This document shows, one piece after another, positions 43,409-53,579 of a DNA stretch of 64,000 nt. The stretch is from the NCBI GenBank assembly GCA_902776935.1, contig CACYRS010000019.1:1-64000 (forward strand). The letters are read 5' to 3'. Position numbers and translations under genes: made by a program. The first letter of the stretch is position 1. Every line of letters begins with the position of its first letter. The stretch comes from an uncultured Prevotellaceae bacterium (lineage in GTDB: Bacteria > Bacteroidota > Bacteroidia > Bacteroidales > Bacteroidaceae). Below the pieces are notes generated by a model. That model made no database searches. It saw only the letters and a program-made list of their open reading frames with translations, and was not told where the DNA came from.

Positions 43409-46400
43409 ATGCAAAAGATTCTAAATCTGAAACAAGGAACATTGAAGGCAATGTCCTTCGGTCGGTTGGTACTCACCACCGCCTTCTTCTTGTTGTGCAG
43501 TACGGTTATGATGGCACAGCAGAAAGTGTCAGGTACTGTACTGGACGCAACAGGTGAGCCTCTGATTGGTGTAAGCGTGCTCGAGGCAGGAACTTCTAAT
43601 GGAGTAGTTACCGATTTCAATGGTGACTTCACACTGACGGTAAAGCAGGGTGCAAAGCTCACTTTCTCCTACATCGGTTACCTTTCGCAGACACTCGCTG
43701 CCACTAATGGCATGAAGGTTACTCTTGAGGAGGACAACAAGGTGCTCAACGAAGTAGTAGTTGTAGGTTATGGTACAATGCGTCGTAAGGACGTTACCTC
43801 ATCTATTACCACTGTGAAGGCTGAAGATCTTAACCGGGGTGTATTCACTGACCCAGGTCAGATGCTTCAGGGAAAAGTTCCTGGATTGGTTATTTCTTCA
43901 ACAGCTGACCCAAATGGTGGTGCAACCATCACACTTCGTGGTGCTTCTACACTGCGTAGCGGTGCTATGTCACCTTACTATGTAATTGACGGTATTCCGG
44001 GTGTAGACCCATCTACTGTTGCTCCTGATGACATCGAGAGCATCGACGTACTGCGCGATGCTACTGCTACCGCCATCTACGGTTCTAAGGCCGCTAATGG
44101 TGTTATTATCATCACCACTAAGAAAGGTGCCGAGGAGAAGACCAATGTAACTTACAATGGATATGTAGCTATCGATAATATTCTTAAGAAGTACGATGTA
44201 GCTACTGCATCAGAATTACGTGAATATGCCTCAAAAAATGGTGTATCTCTTAAGGACGGTGGTTCCGACACAAACTGGCAGAATGAAGTTCTGCGTACAG
44301 GTATTAGCCACAATCACAATTTGAGTATCAGTGGCGGTAATGGTCGTACAAACTATATGGTTAGTGGTAACCTCATAAAGCGTCAGGGTGTCATCAAAGA
44401 AACTGGTATGGACCGCTTTAATGTTCGTGCTTTGGTTTCTACCAAGATGCTGAAGGATCGTCTCAGTATCTCAATGGGATTGAACTCTATGTATGGCAAG
44501 CACTTTGGTGTGCCTACAGGCGAAAAGGGCGCTTCTGTTCTCGATGCTATGAATTACTTCTCACCAACCAACCCCATCAAAAATAATGATGGTTCCTGGT
44601 CAACAGGTGCTGGTTCAAAGAACTACAACCCACTGGCTTTGATGTACGAGGATACTTCTGAGACTATTTGGAAGCGCAATCAGTTCATCGGCAAAGCTAC
44701 TCTGGAGATTCTGAAGGGCCTCCTTTGGAATGTAAACTACTCTTGGAGCAACTACCAGAGCACATATAGTGGTTATAATACCCGTAATTCTCAGATTGAG
44801 GGTATTGGTAACAAGAACGGACAGGCTAGTCGAAACACATATTTCGGCCATGAGCAGACTTTCGAAACATATATGAACTATGGCTTCACAGTGGACAAAC
44901 ACAAAGTTGATTTGATGGTTGGTTACTCTTGGGAGCAGAAGAAGAATAATGATGGGTTTGGCGTGACTGTTGAGGGTTACTACAATGATGACCTGACATG
45001 GTATAACATGTCATACGCTCAGTCTATTCTTGGTGTTCAGAACTCTATTTCAAGCGGTTATGTAGAAAATGTCAAGAACATCTCTTTCTATGGTCGTGCC
45101 AACTACTCGTTCGATGGCCGCTACATGCTGCAGGCTACTATACGTCGCGATGGTTCTTCGGTATTCGGTAAGAACAACCGTTGGGGTACATTCCCATCAG
45201 TATCTGCTGCATGGAACATCACAGAGGAAGAGTTCATGAAGGATCAGAATATATTCTCTAACTTGAAGTTCCGTGCTGGTTATGGCGTATCAGGTAATGC
45301 AATGGGATTCGATGTATATTCATCATACGTAACCTATGGTGCTACTGGTACATTCATTTACGACGGAAAGACTTATCGTACATATGGTGCTACCAAGAAT
45401 GCTAACCCTGACCTGAAGTGGGAAACAACAAGTATGTTGAACGTTGGTTTGGACTTCGGATTTATGAAGAACCGCATCAATGGTACCATCGAGTACTATT
45501 ACAAAAAGACCAAGGATCTGATTTGGGGCTATCCTGTTCCTACCACACAGTATGTATATGGATGGATGGATGCTAATGTAGGTGAGATGACCAATAAGGG
45601 TATTGAGTTCACTATCAACATCGATGCCATCCGCACAAAGGACTTCAACTGGATGACCACTATCAACTTGTCGCACAACAAGAATACTGTTGACAAGATG
45701 CAGAATGAGCAGTTCCACACCACTAACCTGACTCAGGGCGACCCAGATGTAGCTGGTGTTTCTGCAAATGGTTGGACACAGCGCATTATGGAGGGCGAAG
45801 CAATCGGTACATTCTACACTTATCTGTATGCAGGTACTATTAACGGACGTTCTGAGTACTATGTACTTGACGAGAATGGTAATAAGACCGGTGAGACAAC
45901 CAACAATCCTGGTTTGAAGGATCGCGCTATCACAGGTTGCGCTCAGCCTAAGCTTACTGCAGGTTGGAACAACAGCTTCAGCTATAAGAACTGGAACCTG
46001 AACGCATTCATCACCGGTGTATTCGGCAATGATGTTTACAACAGCCCACGTGCTCACTACACCAGCGCACAGATGTTCTCTGATGGAAAGAACGTACTTA
46101 AGGAGTTCCTGTCAAATCCTGCTGGCGACGCATCTGGATCGCTTCCATCAGACCGTTACATTGAGAAGGGAACATATGTTCGTCTACAGTCTCTCTCTCT
46201 GAGCTACACATTCCGTAACTGTTTCAACAACTGGATTCAGGATCTTACTCTCTATGGTACAGCTAACAACCTTCTCACTATCACAAGCTACAAGGGCCTC
46301 GACCCAGAGGTTAACCTCGGTGGCATCGATCCTGGTATCGACTATCGCTGGAGCCGTTATCCACACGCTCGTACCTTCATGGTTGGTGTGAAGATCAACT

Positions 46401-46423
46401 TTGGTGATGGCAAGAAGAAATAA
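43409..46423 (+). CDS. susC: SusC-type TonB-dependent transporter of the pectin-type locus
   Basis: A 1004-aa outer-membrane protein. A signal peptide ends at MMAQ, followed by a carboxypeptidase-D-like domain (VSGTVLDATGEPLIGVSVLEAG), plug (MLQGKVPGLVISSTADPNGG, YYVIDGIPGVDP) and barrel. The C-terminus is MVGVKINFGDGKKK, with a short lysine tail after the last strand. There is no STN domain. It imports oligosaccharides released by surface enzymes; galacturonan-derived sugars are inferred from the flanking GH28 genes. Confidence 0.92.
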   Translation: MQKILNLKQGTLKAMSFGRLVLTTAFFLLCSTVMMAQQKVSGTVLDATGEPLIGVSVLEAGTSNGVVTDFNGDFTLTVKQGAKLTFSYIGYLSQTLAATNGMKVTLEEDNKVLNEVVVVGYGTMRRKDVTSSITTVKAEDLNRGVFTDPGQMLQGKVPGLVISSTADPNGGATITLRGASTLRSGAMSPYYVIDGIPGVDPSTVAPDDIESIDVLRDATATAIYGSKAANGVIIITTKKGAEEKTNVTYNGYVAIDNILKKYDVATASELREYASKNGVSLKDGGSDTNWQNEVLRTGISHNHNLSISGGNGRTNYMVSGNLIKRQGVIKETGMDRFNVRALVSTKMLKDRLSISMGLNSMYGKHFGVPTGEKGASVLDAMNYFSPTNPIKNNDGSWSTGAGSKNYNPLALMYEDTSETIWKRNQFIGKATLEILKGLLWNVNYSWSNYQSTYSGYNTRNSQIEGIGNKNGQASRNTYFGHEQTFETYMNYGFTVDKHKVDLMVGYSWEQKKNNDGFGVTVEGYYNDDLTWYNMSYAQSILGVQNSISSGYVENVKNISFYGRANYSFDGRYMLQATIRRDGSSVFGKNNRWGTFPSVSAAWNITEEEFMKDQNIFSNLKFRAGYGVSGNAMGFDVYSSYVTYGATGTFIYDGKTYRTYGATKNANPDLKWETTSMLNVGLDFGFMKNRINGTIEYYYKKTKDLIWGYPVPTTQYVYGWMDANVGEMTNKGIEFTINIDAIRTKDFNWMTTINLSHNKNTVDKMQNEQFHTTNLTQGDPDVAGVSANGWTQRIMEGEAIGTFYTYLYAGTINGRSEYYVLDENGNKTGETTNNPGLKDRAITGCAQPKLTAGWNNSFSYKNWNLNAFITGVFGNDVYNSPRAHYTSAQMFSDGKNVLKEFLSNPAGDASGSLPSDRYIEKGTYVRLQSLSLSYTFRNCFNNWIQDLTLYGTANNLLTITSYKGLDPEVNLGGIDPGIDYRWSRYPHARTFMVGVKINFGDGKKK

Positions 46424-46454
46424 AGTTATTATCATTTAATAAGATTCAAGTATT

Positions 46455-48077
46455 ATGAAACTAAATAAAGTATTTCTTGCAGCTGGCATATTTGCAGTAG
46501 CTTTTACCAGCTGTACAAATTTGGAAGTAACTCCAGATTCTCAGTATACCGAGGACCCCAGTAAGAATTCTGGAGTCGACCCCATGATTGTGGTAGAGGC
46601 TAAAATGGCAGATATATATTTCCATATGGCTGGAACACTTGGCCGTCGCTACATGGAGGCACACTGTCTTGCATCTGACGAGTTCACCAGTCTGGCATTC
46701 GATGGAGGTTACTACGACGATGGTACATATGCTCACCAGGCTCTCCACGATAGTAGAGCTACCGATGCTTCACTCGACTGGTATTCGGAAGTAACTTCTG
46801 GTATTACAAAGGCTAACACTATCCTTGAGGAACTGGGAAGTAGCGCTTCAGCACAGATGACTGCACCTGCTCGCGCCATGCGCGCTTATTTTACTTGGAT
46901 ACTGATGGATAGTTTTGGCGATACTCCTATCCTTGAGAAGGTTCCTGCCGAAGGTGAAGTAGTAGCACGTTCTCCACGTAAGGAGGTTGCTGAATGGATT
47001 GAGAATGAACTCGTTGAGATTATTCCTTCTCTCACAGAGGACGTAACTGCTAATACCTATGGCAAGCCAACAAAGTGGATGGCAGAGGCTCTTTTGGCAA
47101 AGCTGTATATCAACTGGCCTGTTTACACAGCCGAGTCGGTTGATCAGTATGATGCTGCTACTGCCGCTAATCCTAAGCTTGACGATTGTATTGCTGCTTG
47201 TGATGAAATTATCAATAGTGGTAAGTTCAACCTTGGCTCTGTTGACTATCTGCATAAGTTCTCTTATGACAACGGTTCACAGATTGAGGACTTTATATAT
47301 GCTATTCCTTACGATGCTATCACCCTCCAGGGTATGCAGTATGGTCGTCCCCGTTCGTTCAAGCAGCTGAAGAATCTGATGCCAAACGTATATGGTTCTA
47401 CCGATAAGTTCACACAGTCAACAGGTGGTAACATGGTTGTAACACCTGAGTTTGCTAAGCTGTTCAGCCTTGATGGTGATATCCGTAACCTCAGCATCCT
47501 GCGTGGTGATATCTACATTCGCGATCCTAAGACTCTGAAGCCAACCTCTGAGCCATTCATGTATAAGGATAAGCAGGTACACTTCACTGAGGATATAGCT
47601 CTTGTTAAGGAGGACAATACTATCGATGTTGGTAACGACGACGCAGCTATCCAGAAGGGATGTCACTCTATAAAGTGGTTTATGACACCAGCCGATTACA
47701 ACAACGGACGAAACCAGTCTAACGACCTGCCTATTTTCCGTTATGCTGATATCCTTCTCATGAAGGCAGAGGCTCTTGCACGTCTTGGACAGAATGGAGC
47801 CAAGGATCTCTTCAACCAGATTCGCACATACGCTGGTGCACCTCAGATTAATGGTGAGCCAACACTCCAGGATATCTACGATGAGCGTGGTCGTGAGTTC
47901 TTCGATGAGAACTGGCGCCGTAACGATATGATTCGCTTCGGTCACTTCGAGGATGAGTTCTTCCCACACTACAAGAACTTCCCTGATGCCAACTTCGACA
48001 AGCGTCATCGTATCTTCCCTGTAGAGCAGGAAATGCTTGACCTGAATCCAGGTTGGACCCAGAATGCTGGTTACTAA
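46455..48077 (+). CDS. susD: SusD-type lipoprotein of the pectin-type locus
   Basis: A 540-aa surface lipoprotein with lipobox VAFTSC (Cys20). SusD features include APARAMRAYFTWILMDSFGDTPIL, FRYADILLMKAEALARLGQNG and YDERGREFFDENWRRNDMIRFG, ending in IFPVEQEMLDLNPGWTQN. It is 31 nt after susC and pairs with it. A strong terminator follows. Confidence 0.93.
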   Translation: MKLNKVFLAAGIFAVAFTSCTNLEVTPDSQYTEDPSKNSGVDPMIVVEAKMADIYFHMAGTLGRRYMEAHCLASDEFTSLAFDGGYYDDGTYAHQALHDSRATDASLDWYSEVTSGITKANTILEELGSSASAQMTAPARAMRAYFTWILMDSFGDTPILEKVPAEGEVVARSPRKEVAEWIENELVEIIPSLTEDVTANTYGKPTKWMAEALLAKLYINWPVYTAESVDQYDAATAANPKLDDCIAACDEIINSGKFNLGSVDYLHKFSYDNGSQIEDFIYAIPYDAITLQGMQYGRPRSFKQLKNLMPNVYGSTDKFTQSTGGNMVVTPEFAKLFSLDGDIRNLSILRGDIYIRDPKTLKPTSEPFMYKDKQVHFTEDIALVKEDNTIDVGNDDAAIQKGCHSIKWFMTPADYNNGRNQSNDLPIFRYADILLMKAEALARLGQNGAKDLFNQIRTYAGAPQINGEPTLQDIYDERGREFFDENWRRNDMIRFGHFEDEFFPHYKNFPDANFDKRHRIFPVEQEMLDLNPGWTQNAGY

Positions 48078-48094
48078 TAGTATCTATGCAATAA

Positions 48095-48140
48095 CAAAAA
48101 TCTCCCTGCTTCATTAGCGAGGCAGGGAGATTCTATTTTT
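48095..48140 (+). terminator. Terminator of the GH28-susC-susD unit
   Basis: AATCTCCCTGC pairs with GCAGGGAGATT around a short loop, followed by CTATTTTT. It lies about 20 nt after the susD stop. Confidence 0.88.
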
Positions 48141-48215
48141 CGCGAAATGTAAAGGCTTTCACAGAATATGAGGTATATGTTTGATATTCTTTTCAGTCAC
48201 TTTAGTTAGCAAACA

Positions 48216-48247
48216 TTTGGAATTATAGGAAATTGTTAGTATCTTTG
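48216..48247 (+). promoter_or_regulatory. Promoter of the second GH28 gene
   Basis: TTTG at 48216-48219 and TATCTTTG at 48240-48247, 20 bp apart. The GH28 ATG is at 48290. Confidence 0.75.
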
Positions 48248-48289
48248 TGCCAAAATCGCGATTTAAGAGATTGTACAGCGATAATAGAT

Positions 48290-49717
48290 ATGAAAGCTAT
48301 AGCGAGACAATATGTAAATCTGCTTATCTGTTTGATAATATTGGTTGTTATACCGAAGGCAAATGCACAGATCCCATCTGATGGCAGGACTCTTTGTACA
48401 CAGCAATTACAGAAAGCCATCGACAAGATCAGTAAGAAAGGTGGAGGGCGATTAGTATTGTCAAAGGGCACTTATCTTACAGGAGGCTTGTTATTACATT
48501 CAGGAGTTGAGCTATATCTTGAGGAAGGTGCAGTGCTGCTGGGTAGTACCAATCCTTATGATTATCAGCCTATCAGCGTAGCTCACTCTGATGACAAGCG
48601 TAATGATAATGCCTCTATGGCATTGATAATGGCAGATGGAGCTGAGAATATCTGTATCACTGGTAATGGCACCATCGATGGACAGGGTTTGCAATTGGCT
48701 CTGAATATTGATAGTCTGCACCATACAGGTGAGCGAATTGATCCGAATTATAATCAGCGTCGCCAGCGTCCAAGTGAGACAGCCCGTCCTAAGTTGTTCT
48801 TTCTACATGGTTGTAAGAATGTATTGGTTGAGGGTGTAAACTTGCGCAGTAGTGCTAATTGGGGACTTTCGCTTCATCTTTGCGAAAATGTAAAGTTGAG
48901 GAATCTGGATATCGAGAACCGCGCCTATTGGAATAACGATGGTATTGACCTTACCGATTGCAAGCATGTCTTAGTGGCTGATTGCAAGATTAACTCTGCC
49001 GATGATGGCGTGTGTCTGAAATCATACCATGTGGATAGCGAGTGCTATGATATAGAGGTGGCTCGTTGCTATATCCGCAGTAGTGCTTCTGCTGTTAAAT
49101 TCGGCACTGCTTCATGGGGAGGTTTCCGAAAAATACATATACATGATATAAAGGTACAGGACACATTCCGTTCGGCTATAGCCATCGAGAGTGTAGATGG
49201 TGCTCAGATAGATAGTATTTTGGTAGAGCGTATCGCTGCTCGTAATACTGGCAATCCTATCTTTATGCGCTTAGGACAGAGAGCTGGGCAGAGAAAAGGA
49301 TCATTGCGTAATGTAACTATCCGGGATTTCTCTTGTGAAGTACCTTTCGAGCGACCTGATATCAATTATGATTTGAGGGGCCCTGAGGTAGATTATTTCC
49401 ATAATATTCATCCTTCCCCGATTTGCGGCATTCCTGGCAATTGCATCGAAAACATTCTTCTGGAGAATGTCAATATTAATTATCCAGGTCGCGCAAGCAA
49501 AGGTATGGCCTACATACCTCTTTGGCGCATGGGCGATGTACCAGAACAGATAGACAAATATCCAGAGTTCACGATGTTTGGCGAACTGCCTTCATGGGGC
49601 TTATATCTGCGACATATACGCAACATCACTCTAAAGAATGTCCGTCTTACTCTCAAGGATTATGATTTCCGTCCAGCCATCGTCGAAGAAGATGTTGAGG
49701 GCTTAATACGCAAATAA
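48290..49717 (+). CDS. GH28 family polygalacturonase-like enzyme 2
   Basis: A 475-aa exported beta-helix enzyme (signal peptide to KANAQ). GH28 motifs: WNNDGIDLTDCKHV, NSADDGVCLKSYH and SSASAVKFGTASWGG. As in the other GH28 here, the GHG motif is not canonical. It has its own promoter and follows the terminator of the SusCD unit, so it can be expressed separately. The start is set by the promoter and signal peptide; an upstream in-frame start at 48233 precedes the promoter's -7 box. Confidence 0.87.
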   Translation: MKAIARQYVNLLICLIILVVIPKANAQIPSDGRTLCTQQLQKAIDKISKKGGGRLVLSKGTYLTGGLLLHSGVELYLEEGAVLLGSTNPYDYQPISVAHSDDKRNDNASMALIMADGAENICITGNGTIDGQGLQLALNIDSLHHTGERIDPNYNQRRQRPSETARPKLFFLHGCKNVLVEGVNLRSSANWGLSLHLCENVKLRNLDIENRAYWNNDGIDLTDCKHVLVADCKINSADDGVCLKSYHVDSECYDIEVARCYIRSSASAVKFGTASWGGFRKIHIHDIKVQDTFRSAIAIESVDGAQIDSILVERIAARNTGNPIFMRLGQRAGQRKGSLRNVTIRDFSCEVPFERPDINYDLRGPEVDYFHNIHPSPICGIPGNCIENILLENVNINYPGRASKGMAYIPLWRMGDVPEQIDKYPEFTMFGELPSWGLYLRHIRNITLKNVRLTLKDYDFRPAIVEEDVEGLIRK

Positions 49718-49741
49718 GTTCCAGTGTGTCTTATTCGCAAT

Positions 49742-49773
49742 GGTCACATGGTCACAGCTGTGACCATGTGACC
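49742..49773. repeat. Perfect 32-bp palindrome
   Basis: GGTCACATGGTCACAG is followed directly by its exact reverse complement, with no loop. Each half contains GGTCAC twice. It lies 25 bp after the GH28 stop in a 385-bp gap (49718-50102) that holds repeats but no supported gene. Confidence 0.95.
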
Positions 49774-49863
49774 TTTTGGTACGGAATGTGTATGAGGGGT
49801 GTTTGCTAAATGCCTGGTAATTAAGGTTTTGTCTTGTGTTTGTATAATTTGTCTGTAATCTGT

Positions 49864-49893
49864 GGTCACATGGTCACAGCTGTGACCGTGACC
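49864..49893. repeat. Second, 30-bp copy of the GGTCAC palindrome
   Basis: The left half is identical to 49742-49757. The right half lacks two bases (CTGTGACC then GTGACC). It starts 122 bp after the first copy. Confidence 0.9.
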
Positions 49894-49918
49894 GTATTTT
49901 ACTGATGCTATTGACAAT

Positions 49919-49984
49919 ATTAAGGCTTTGAGGGAGAAGGATTAAGGCTTGAACGGGAAAGGACTAAGGCAAACAGGGAGAGAT
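49919..49984 (+). repeat. Three imperfect 22-bp tandem repeats (TTAAGGC type)
   Basis: Units at 49919-49940, 49941-49962 and 49963-49984 share A(T/C)TAAGGC at the start and GGGA in the second half. The period is exactly 22 bp. Confidence 0.8.
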
Positions 49985-50006
49985 ACGGTATCTGGCAATC
50001 GTGTGC

Positions 50007-50072
50007 CTATACCCAAACGATTGTTTGGCTTTACTCAGACGATTGTGCGGCTATACCCCAAACCAAACGTTA
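50007..50072 (+). repeat. Three imperfect 22-bp tandem repeats (ACGATTGT type)
   Basis: Units at 50007-50028, 50029-50050 and 50051-50072. The first two share CT(A/T)TAC and ACGATTGT, while the third keeps CTATACCC and drifts later. The period is again 22 bp, with a sequence unrelated to the array at 49919. Confidence 0.75.
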
Positions 50073-50102
50073 TTTCGGATGATGATAGTCTTACTATAGT
50101 GA

Positions 50103-50954
50103 CTATAACTTGCTGATGGCTTGCAAAGTCTTCTGACGGCCGATGGCGATGAGGCGCTCTGATTTATCGTAGTCGAAACCGCCATAACGGGCCATCTGGA
50201 TATCTACAAGGATATCGGGCTTCATAAGCTGAGCCATGAGGATGGAGTTCTGGCGGATCATCAGCGAACTCACACGCGAGAGCATCGTATAGTAATTAAA
50301 ATCGAGGTTGTCGGGTATCAGTCTGTTGAGTATCTGTTGCGACAACGATGTACTGCGTTTTCGCTTTTCTGCCAGTTCATGATGTCTTCTCCATTGAGCC
50401 TCATAATCATGGCCACTCACGTCGATGCCAACAAGGATATCCCCTTCATGGCGCACTACTCGATTCATGGGTATAGGATTCGTGACACCACCATCGATAA
50501 GAATCATTCCGTCGCGCTTAACTGGCTCATAAAATGAAGGCAGGGAAATAGACGCACGGATGGCTTCGAAGAGACTCCCTTCACGAAAGACCACCTCATG
50601 GCCTGACTTCCAATCAGTAGCAACAGCACAATATGGTATCGGCAGGTCTTCTATGGGAATATCAGGTACAAACTCCATGATAGCCTCAATGATACGTGTT
50701 CCCTTGACGAGATGATTCAGACTGAATGAGAAATCTGTCAATTCCAACATCTTTTTCCTGTCGACAGTCTTCATCCACTCTCTGAATTCCTCCAGTTTGC
50801 CTGCTGCATAGACACCGCCAATGAGAGCTCCCATCGAGCATCCTGCGATAGAGGTGATACGATAGCCATGTGCCTCCAGTTCCTCGATAGCACCGATATG
50901 CGCAAGACCTCTTGCACCTCCGCTCGATAATACTAATGCTACATCCTTTGCCAT
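50103..50954 (-). CDS. Patatin-like phospholipase
   Basis: A 283-aa cytosolic-looking hydrolase of the patatin/RssA family. The oxyanion motif SSGGARGLAH is at about 10-19, the nucleophile Ser40 is in GCSMG (GXSXG) and the catalytic Asp154 is in IDGGVTNP. It would cleave acyl groups from phospholipids or related esters; the natural substrate is unknown. It starts 10 nt after the GH2 stop and is probably co-transcribed with it. Confidence 0.9.
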   Translation of the reverse strand: MAKDVALVLSSGGARGLAHIGAIEELEAHGYRITSIAGCSMGALIGGVYAAGKLEEFREWMKTVDRKKMLELTDFSFSLNHLVKGTRIIEAIMEFVPDIPIEDLPIPYCAVATDWKSGHEVVFREGSLFEAIRASISLPSFYEPVKRDGMILIDGGVTNPIPMNRVVRHEGDILVGIDVSGHDYEAQWRRHHELAEKRKRSTSLSQQILNRLIPDNLDFNYYTMLSRVSSLMIRQNSILMAQLMKPDILVDIQMARYGGFDYDKSERLIAIGRQKTLQAISKL

Positions 50955-50964
50955 ACTCCAATAA

Positions 50965-53505
50965 TCAATAGGGTGATATATTGTTAAGCTCGCCTATCTT
51001 GCCTTCCACAACCTCTGTATTCATCAGCCTATGGAAATCCTGTAGGCTGATTTTTGTGTTTGGCGCGAAGTCTTTTGATGTCATGTATTCAAGTATACTG
51101 CGATAAAACTGGCGGCCTTCCGGATAGGACGATGCTCTTTCAAGATCTGCCATACAAACAAGGAGACGTCCTTTACCTACCTGGAACTCAAAGATGAGTC
51201 CAAGCTTATGATTGCGCTCAATATTATCGATGACCTGTACGATAGGACGATAATCTTTGCCAGTATTGTCAAGCATCATAGGATGGCTGGCCTTTATAAT
51301 GGGGAACCACTGCCAGTTGGTGTGCATCTCTGTAGGGAAACTCTTAAAGATTGGATGCTTCGGATCTGTCAGGATACCTAACGTGCCAGGCGAAACAGTC
51401 TTCTTGTTGTTTTCAGAGATAGTCTTGAACATGCGATAGTTCCAGTAGTCAGTCTGGAACAGTCCGTCCACGCATAGTTTCGATGAGGCAGGCATCAGCA
51501 GTACGTTCTTTCCTTTTTCCAATTGGCGGGCAATCTTGTCGGTTAGCTCATTGGTAATAATCACCTTCTGTTCCAGCTTGCTCAGGTCAACACCAAACGG
51601 ATATACCCATAGGTTGTATGTGTTCTGATATTCCGTGCCTTCAATTTTTAGTTTTAGCTGTAACTGAGCCGGACGTTCATATTTGCTGAGGTCAATGTCG
51701 AGAGCACCGATATCTATAAGTCCCTCGCCATCGGGCAGAATCGAGCTGCCATGCTGACCATCGAGGCTCCATGAAAGAGTCTTGCCTTTAAGTGACTCGC
51801 CACTGTAATTGGCAATTTGTAATTTAGCATGTATGCCCTCTTCGTTGGTAAAGCAGAATTGGGGTGATATCAGTAGTGGCACAACTGGGGAGCACCACTG
51901 CCGCCATTCGCTTTCGGTGCAGAGACCTTTAGACTGCATGAAAGCATCGAGAATACCCACATAAGCCGAGCCCTGTCCAGGATAATCTTGGAGATCCAGG
52001 AGCTGGAATCCTGCCATGTTCGGTGTACGCAGATCCATCTCGATATCCTGTTTGTATAGCTGGAGAGACCATAGGCCACTGGCTTTATGGAAGTCTTTGG
52101 CCTGATCTGCCATTCCTGCTTTCTCCAGTCGTGAACGGAACACCTCCATATTGTATGGATAGAGCACTCCCGTGTATTTCTTTATCTCATCGTAATCTGG
52201 ATAGGTCTGGAACTGCCCCGTCTCGTGTGAGATTATTGGCACGTTGGTAAGGCCGCACCCCTCAGTAAAATTCATCTCGGTGTTAGGATAGAAGTGGTTG
52301 ATCATACCACCATCGGCTGCATCGGCAAACGAAAATGACCCACGGGTATGGGTACCGTAATTGCCCCAGCCCTCACCACCAACGCGGCAGGTGGTAAAAT
52401 AATCCATACCGGGCTTGACGCCCTTATAGCCCAGATAGTAGTTGCTACCGAATGTGTAGACTTTGTCGGGGGCCAGCTTACGGAAGTCAGCAATAAACTC
52501 CGCCATCTTGTCTATGCTGCCCCAAAGCTCATTTCCGAGGGCAAACATACGGAATGACGGGTGATGGCCATACCATCGGAGGATGTTTTCCCCTTCCTTG
52601 TGGAGAAAGTTCATCAGCAACGAGTCCTTATCGTTGAAGCTGCCCCAGAAGGGGAGTTCCGGCTGTAGGATGATACCTAATTCATCGGCTGCTACGAAAG
52701 CTGCCTCCGGAGGGCACCATGAGTGGAATCGAACATGGTTGAGACCATAGTCGGCACATTTGCCAAGATAGTCTTTCCAAGACTTTACATCCATCGCTAC
52801 ATGACCTGTCAAAGGCCATACACAGGCATCGTGCTTGCCTCTCAGGAATATCTTGTGACCGTTGGCATAGAAGTGTTGCCCTTTGATATGAAAATCCTTG
52901 AAGTTAGGATGAATCTGTTTTGTTGCTGGTAATGCTTGTGGCTGAGAGGTGGTAAGATAAATCTCACCAATTATTCCATTCCAGTTGGTCTGTGTATCTT
53001 CTGTATATGCATGACTGCTGGCATAGAGTTGTTCAGGAACACCACTACCGTTATCCACCATAATAGAAAGATTGTGGCTACCGGTGGTGAGCGCAGACGA
53101 GAGATTATACACTTGTGGTGTAGATATATCATTACTGCTACCTATGAGTTTCCCGTCTACATATACCTCTGATGGCTTTGTGCGCTCGAGGAACAGATAG
53201 ATGGGCTGTCCCTTCCAAGAGGCGGGTATCTCCACTTCGCGCTGATACCAGGCGCGGCCTTTATACTGCATGTGACGAGTCAGATGAGTGGTCTCGTTGC
53301 GTTTTTCGGTAAGATCTCCCTTCTTGTTGGTGTCGGTGGTACCTGGCAATTGTATCTTGTCTGTCAACATGTCGCCCGGCTTTATGGCGTTTTGACGGTC
53401 GAGGGCAAACTGCCATGTCCCGCTGAGATCGATACGTTTCGTGGTGTCGTCTGCCATCGCATGCAGGCATATTAGCATAAACAGTAGTAAGGTAGTTTTT
53501 TTCAT
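50965..53505 (-). CDS. GH2 family glycoside hydrolase (beta-galactosidase-like)
   Basis: An 846-aa exported enzyme (signal peptide to HAMA). The sugar-binding jelly roll is at about 25-190 (GRAWYQREVEIPASW), followed directly by the TIM barrel. The acid/base is Glu326 in ALGNELWG and the nucleophile is Glu428 in ISHETGQF. The C-terminal 300 residues are beta-rich and include a glutamine-amidotransferase-like stretch near the end (GKGRLLVCMADLERAS). Specificity is not clear; the GH28 neighbours suggest pectin side chains. It lies between queC and the patatin gene on one strand. Confidence 0.85.
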   Translation of the reverse strand: MKKTTLLLFMLICLHAMADDTTKRIDLSGTWQFALDRQNAIKPGDMLTDKIQLPGTTDTNKKGDLTEKRNETTHLTRHMQYKGRAWYQREVEIPASWKGQPIYLFLERTKPSEVYVDGKLIGSSNDISTPQVYNLSSALTTGSHNLSIMVDNGSGVPEQLYASSHAYTEDTQTNWNGIIGEIYLTTSQPQALPATKQIHPNFKDFHIKGQHFYANGHKIFLRGKHDACVWPLTGHVAMDVKSWKDYLGKCADYGLNHVRFHSWCPPEAAFVAADELGIILQPELPFWGSFNDKDSLLMNFLHKEGENILRWYGHHPSFRMFALGNELWGSIDKMAEFIADFRKLAPDKVYTFGSNYYLGYKGVKPGMDYFTTCRVGGEGWGNYGTHTRGSFSFADAADGGMINHFYPNTEMNFTEGCGLTNVPIISHETGQFQTYPDYDEIKKYTGVLYPYNMEVFRSRLEKAGMADQAKDFHKASGLWSLQLYKQDIEMDLRTPNMAGFQLLDLQDYPGQGSAYVGILDAFMQSKGLCTESEWRQWCSPVVPLLISPQFCFTNEEGIHAKLQIANYSGESLKGKTLSWSLDGQHGSSILPDGEGLIDIGALDIDLSKYERPAQLQLKLKIEGTEYQNTYNLWVYPFGVDLSKLEQKVIITNELTDKIARQLEKGKNVLLMPASSKLCVDGLFQTDYWNYRMFKTISENNKKTVSPGTLGILTDPKHPIFKSFPTEMHTNWQWFPIIKASHPMMLDNTGKDYRPIVQVIDNIERNHKLGLIFEFQVGKGRLLVCMADLERASSYPEGRQFYRSILEYMTSKDFAPNTKISLQDFHRLMNTEVVEGKIGELNNISPY

Positions 53506-53579
53506 TTCGGGTACATTGTTATTTGTTGATTCTGAGTACAGGTGCCATAGCCAGTGACCTTATGACAATCTTTTCGTCT

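Noticed and set aside
49919..50072. Short tandem units that might be a CRISPR array
   Set aside because: Units are directly adjacent at 22 bp, imperfect and without unique spacers; no cas gene is present.
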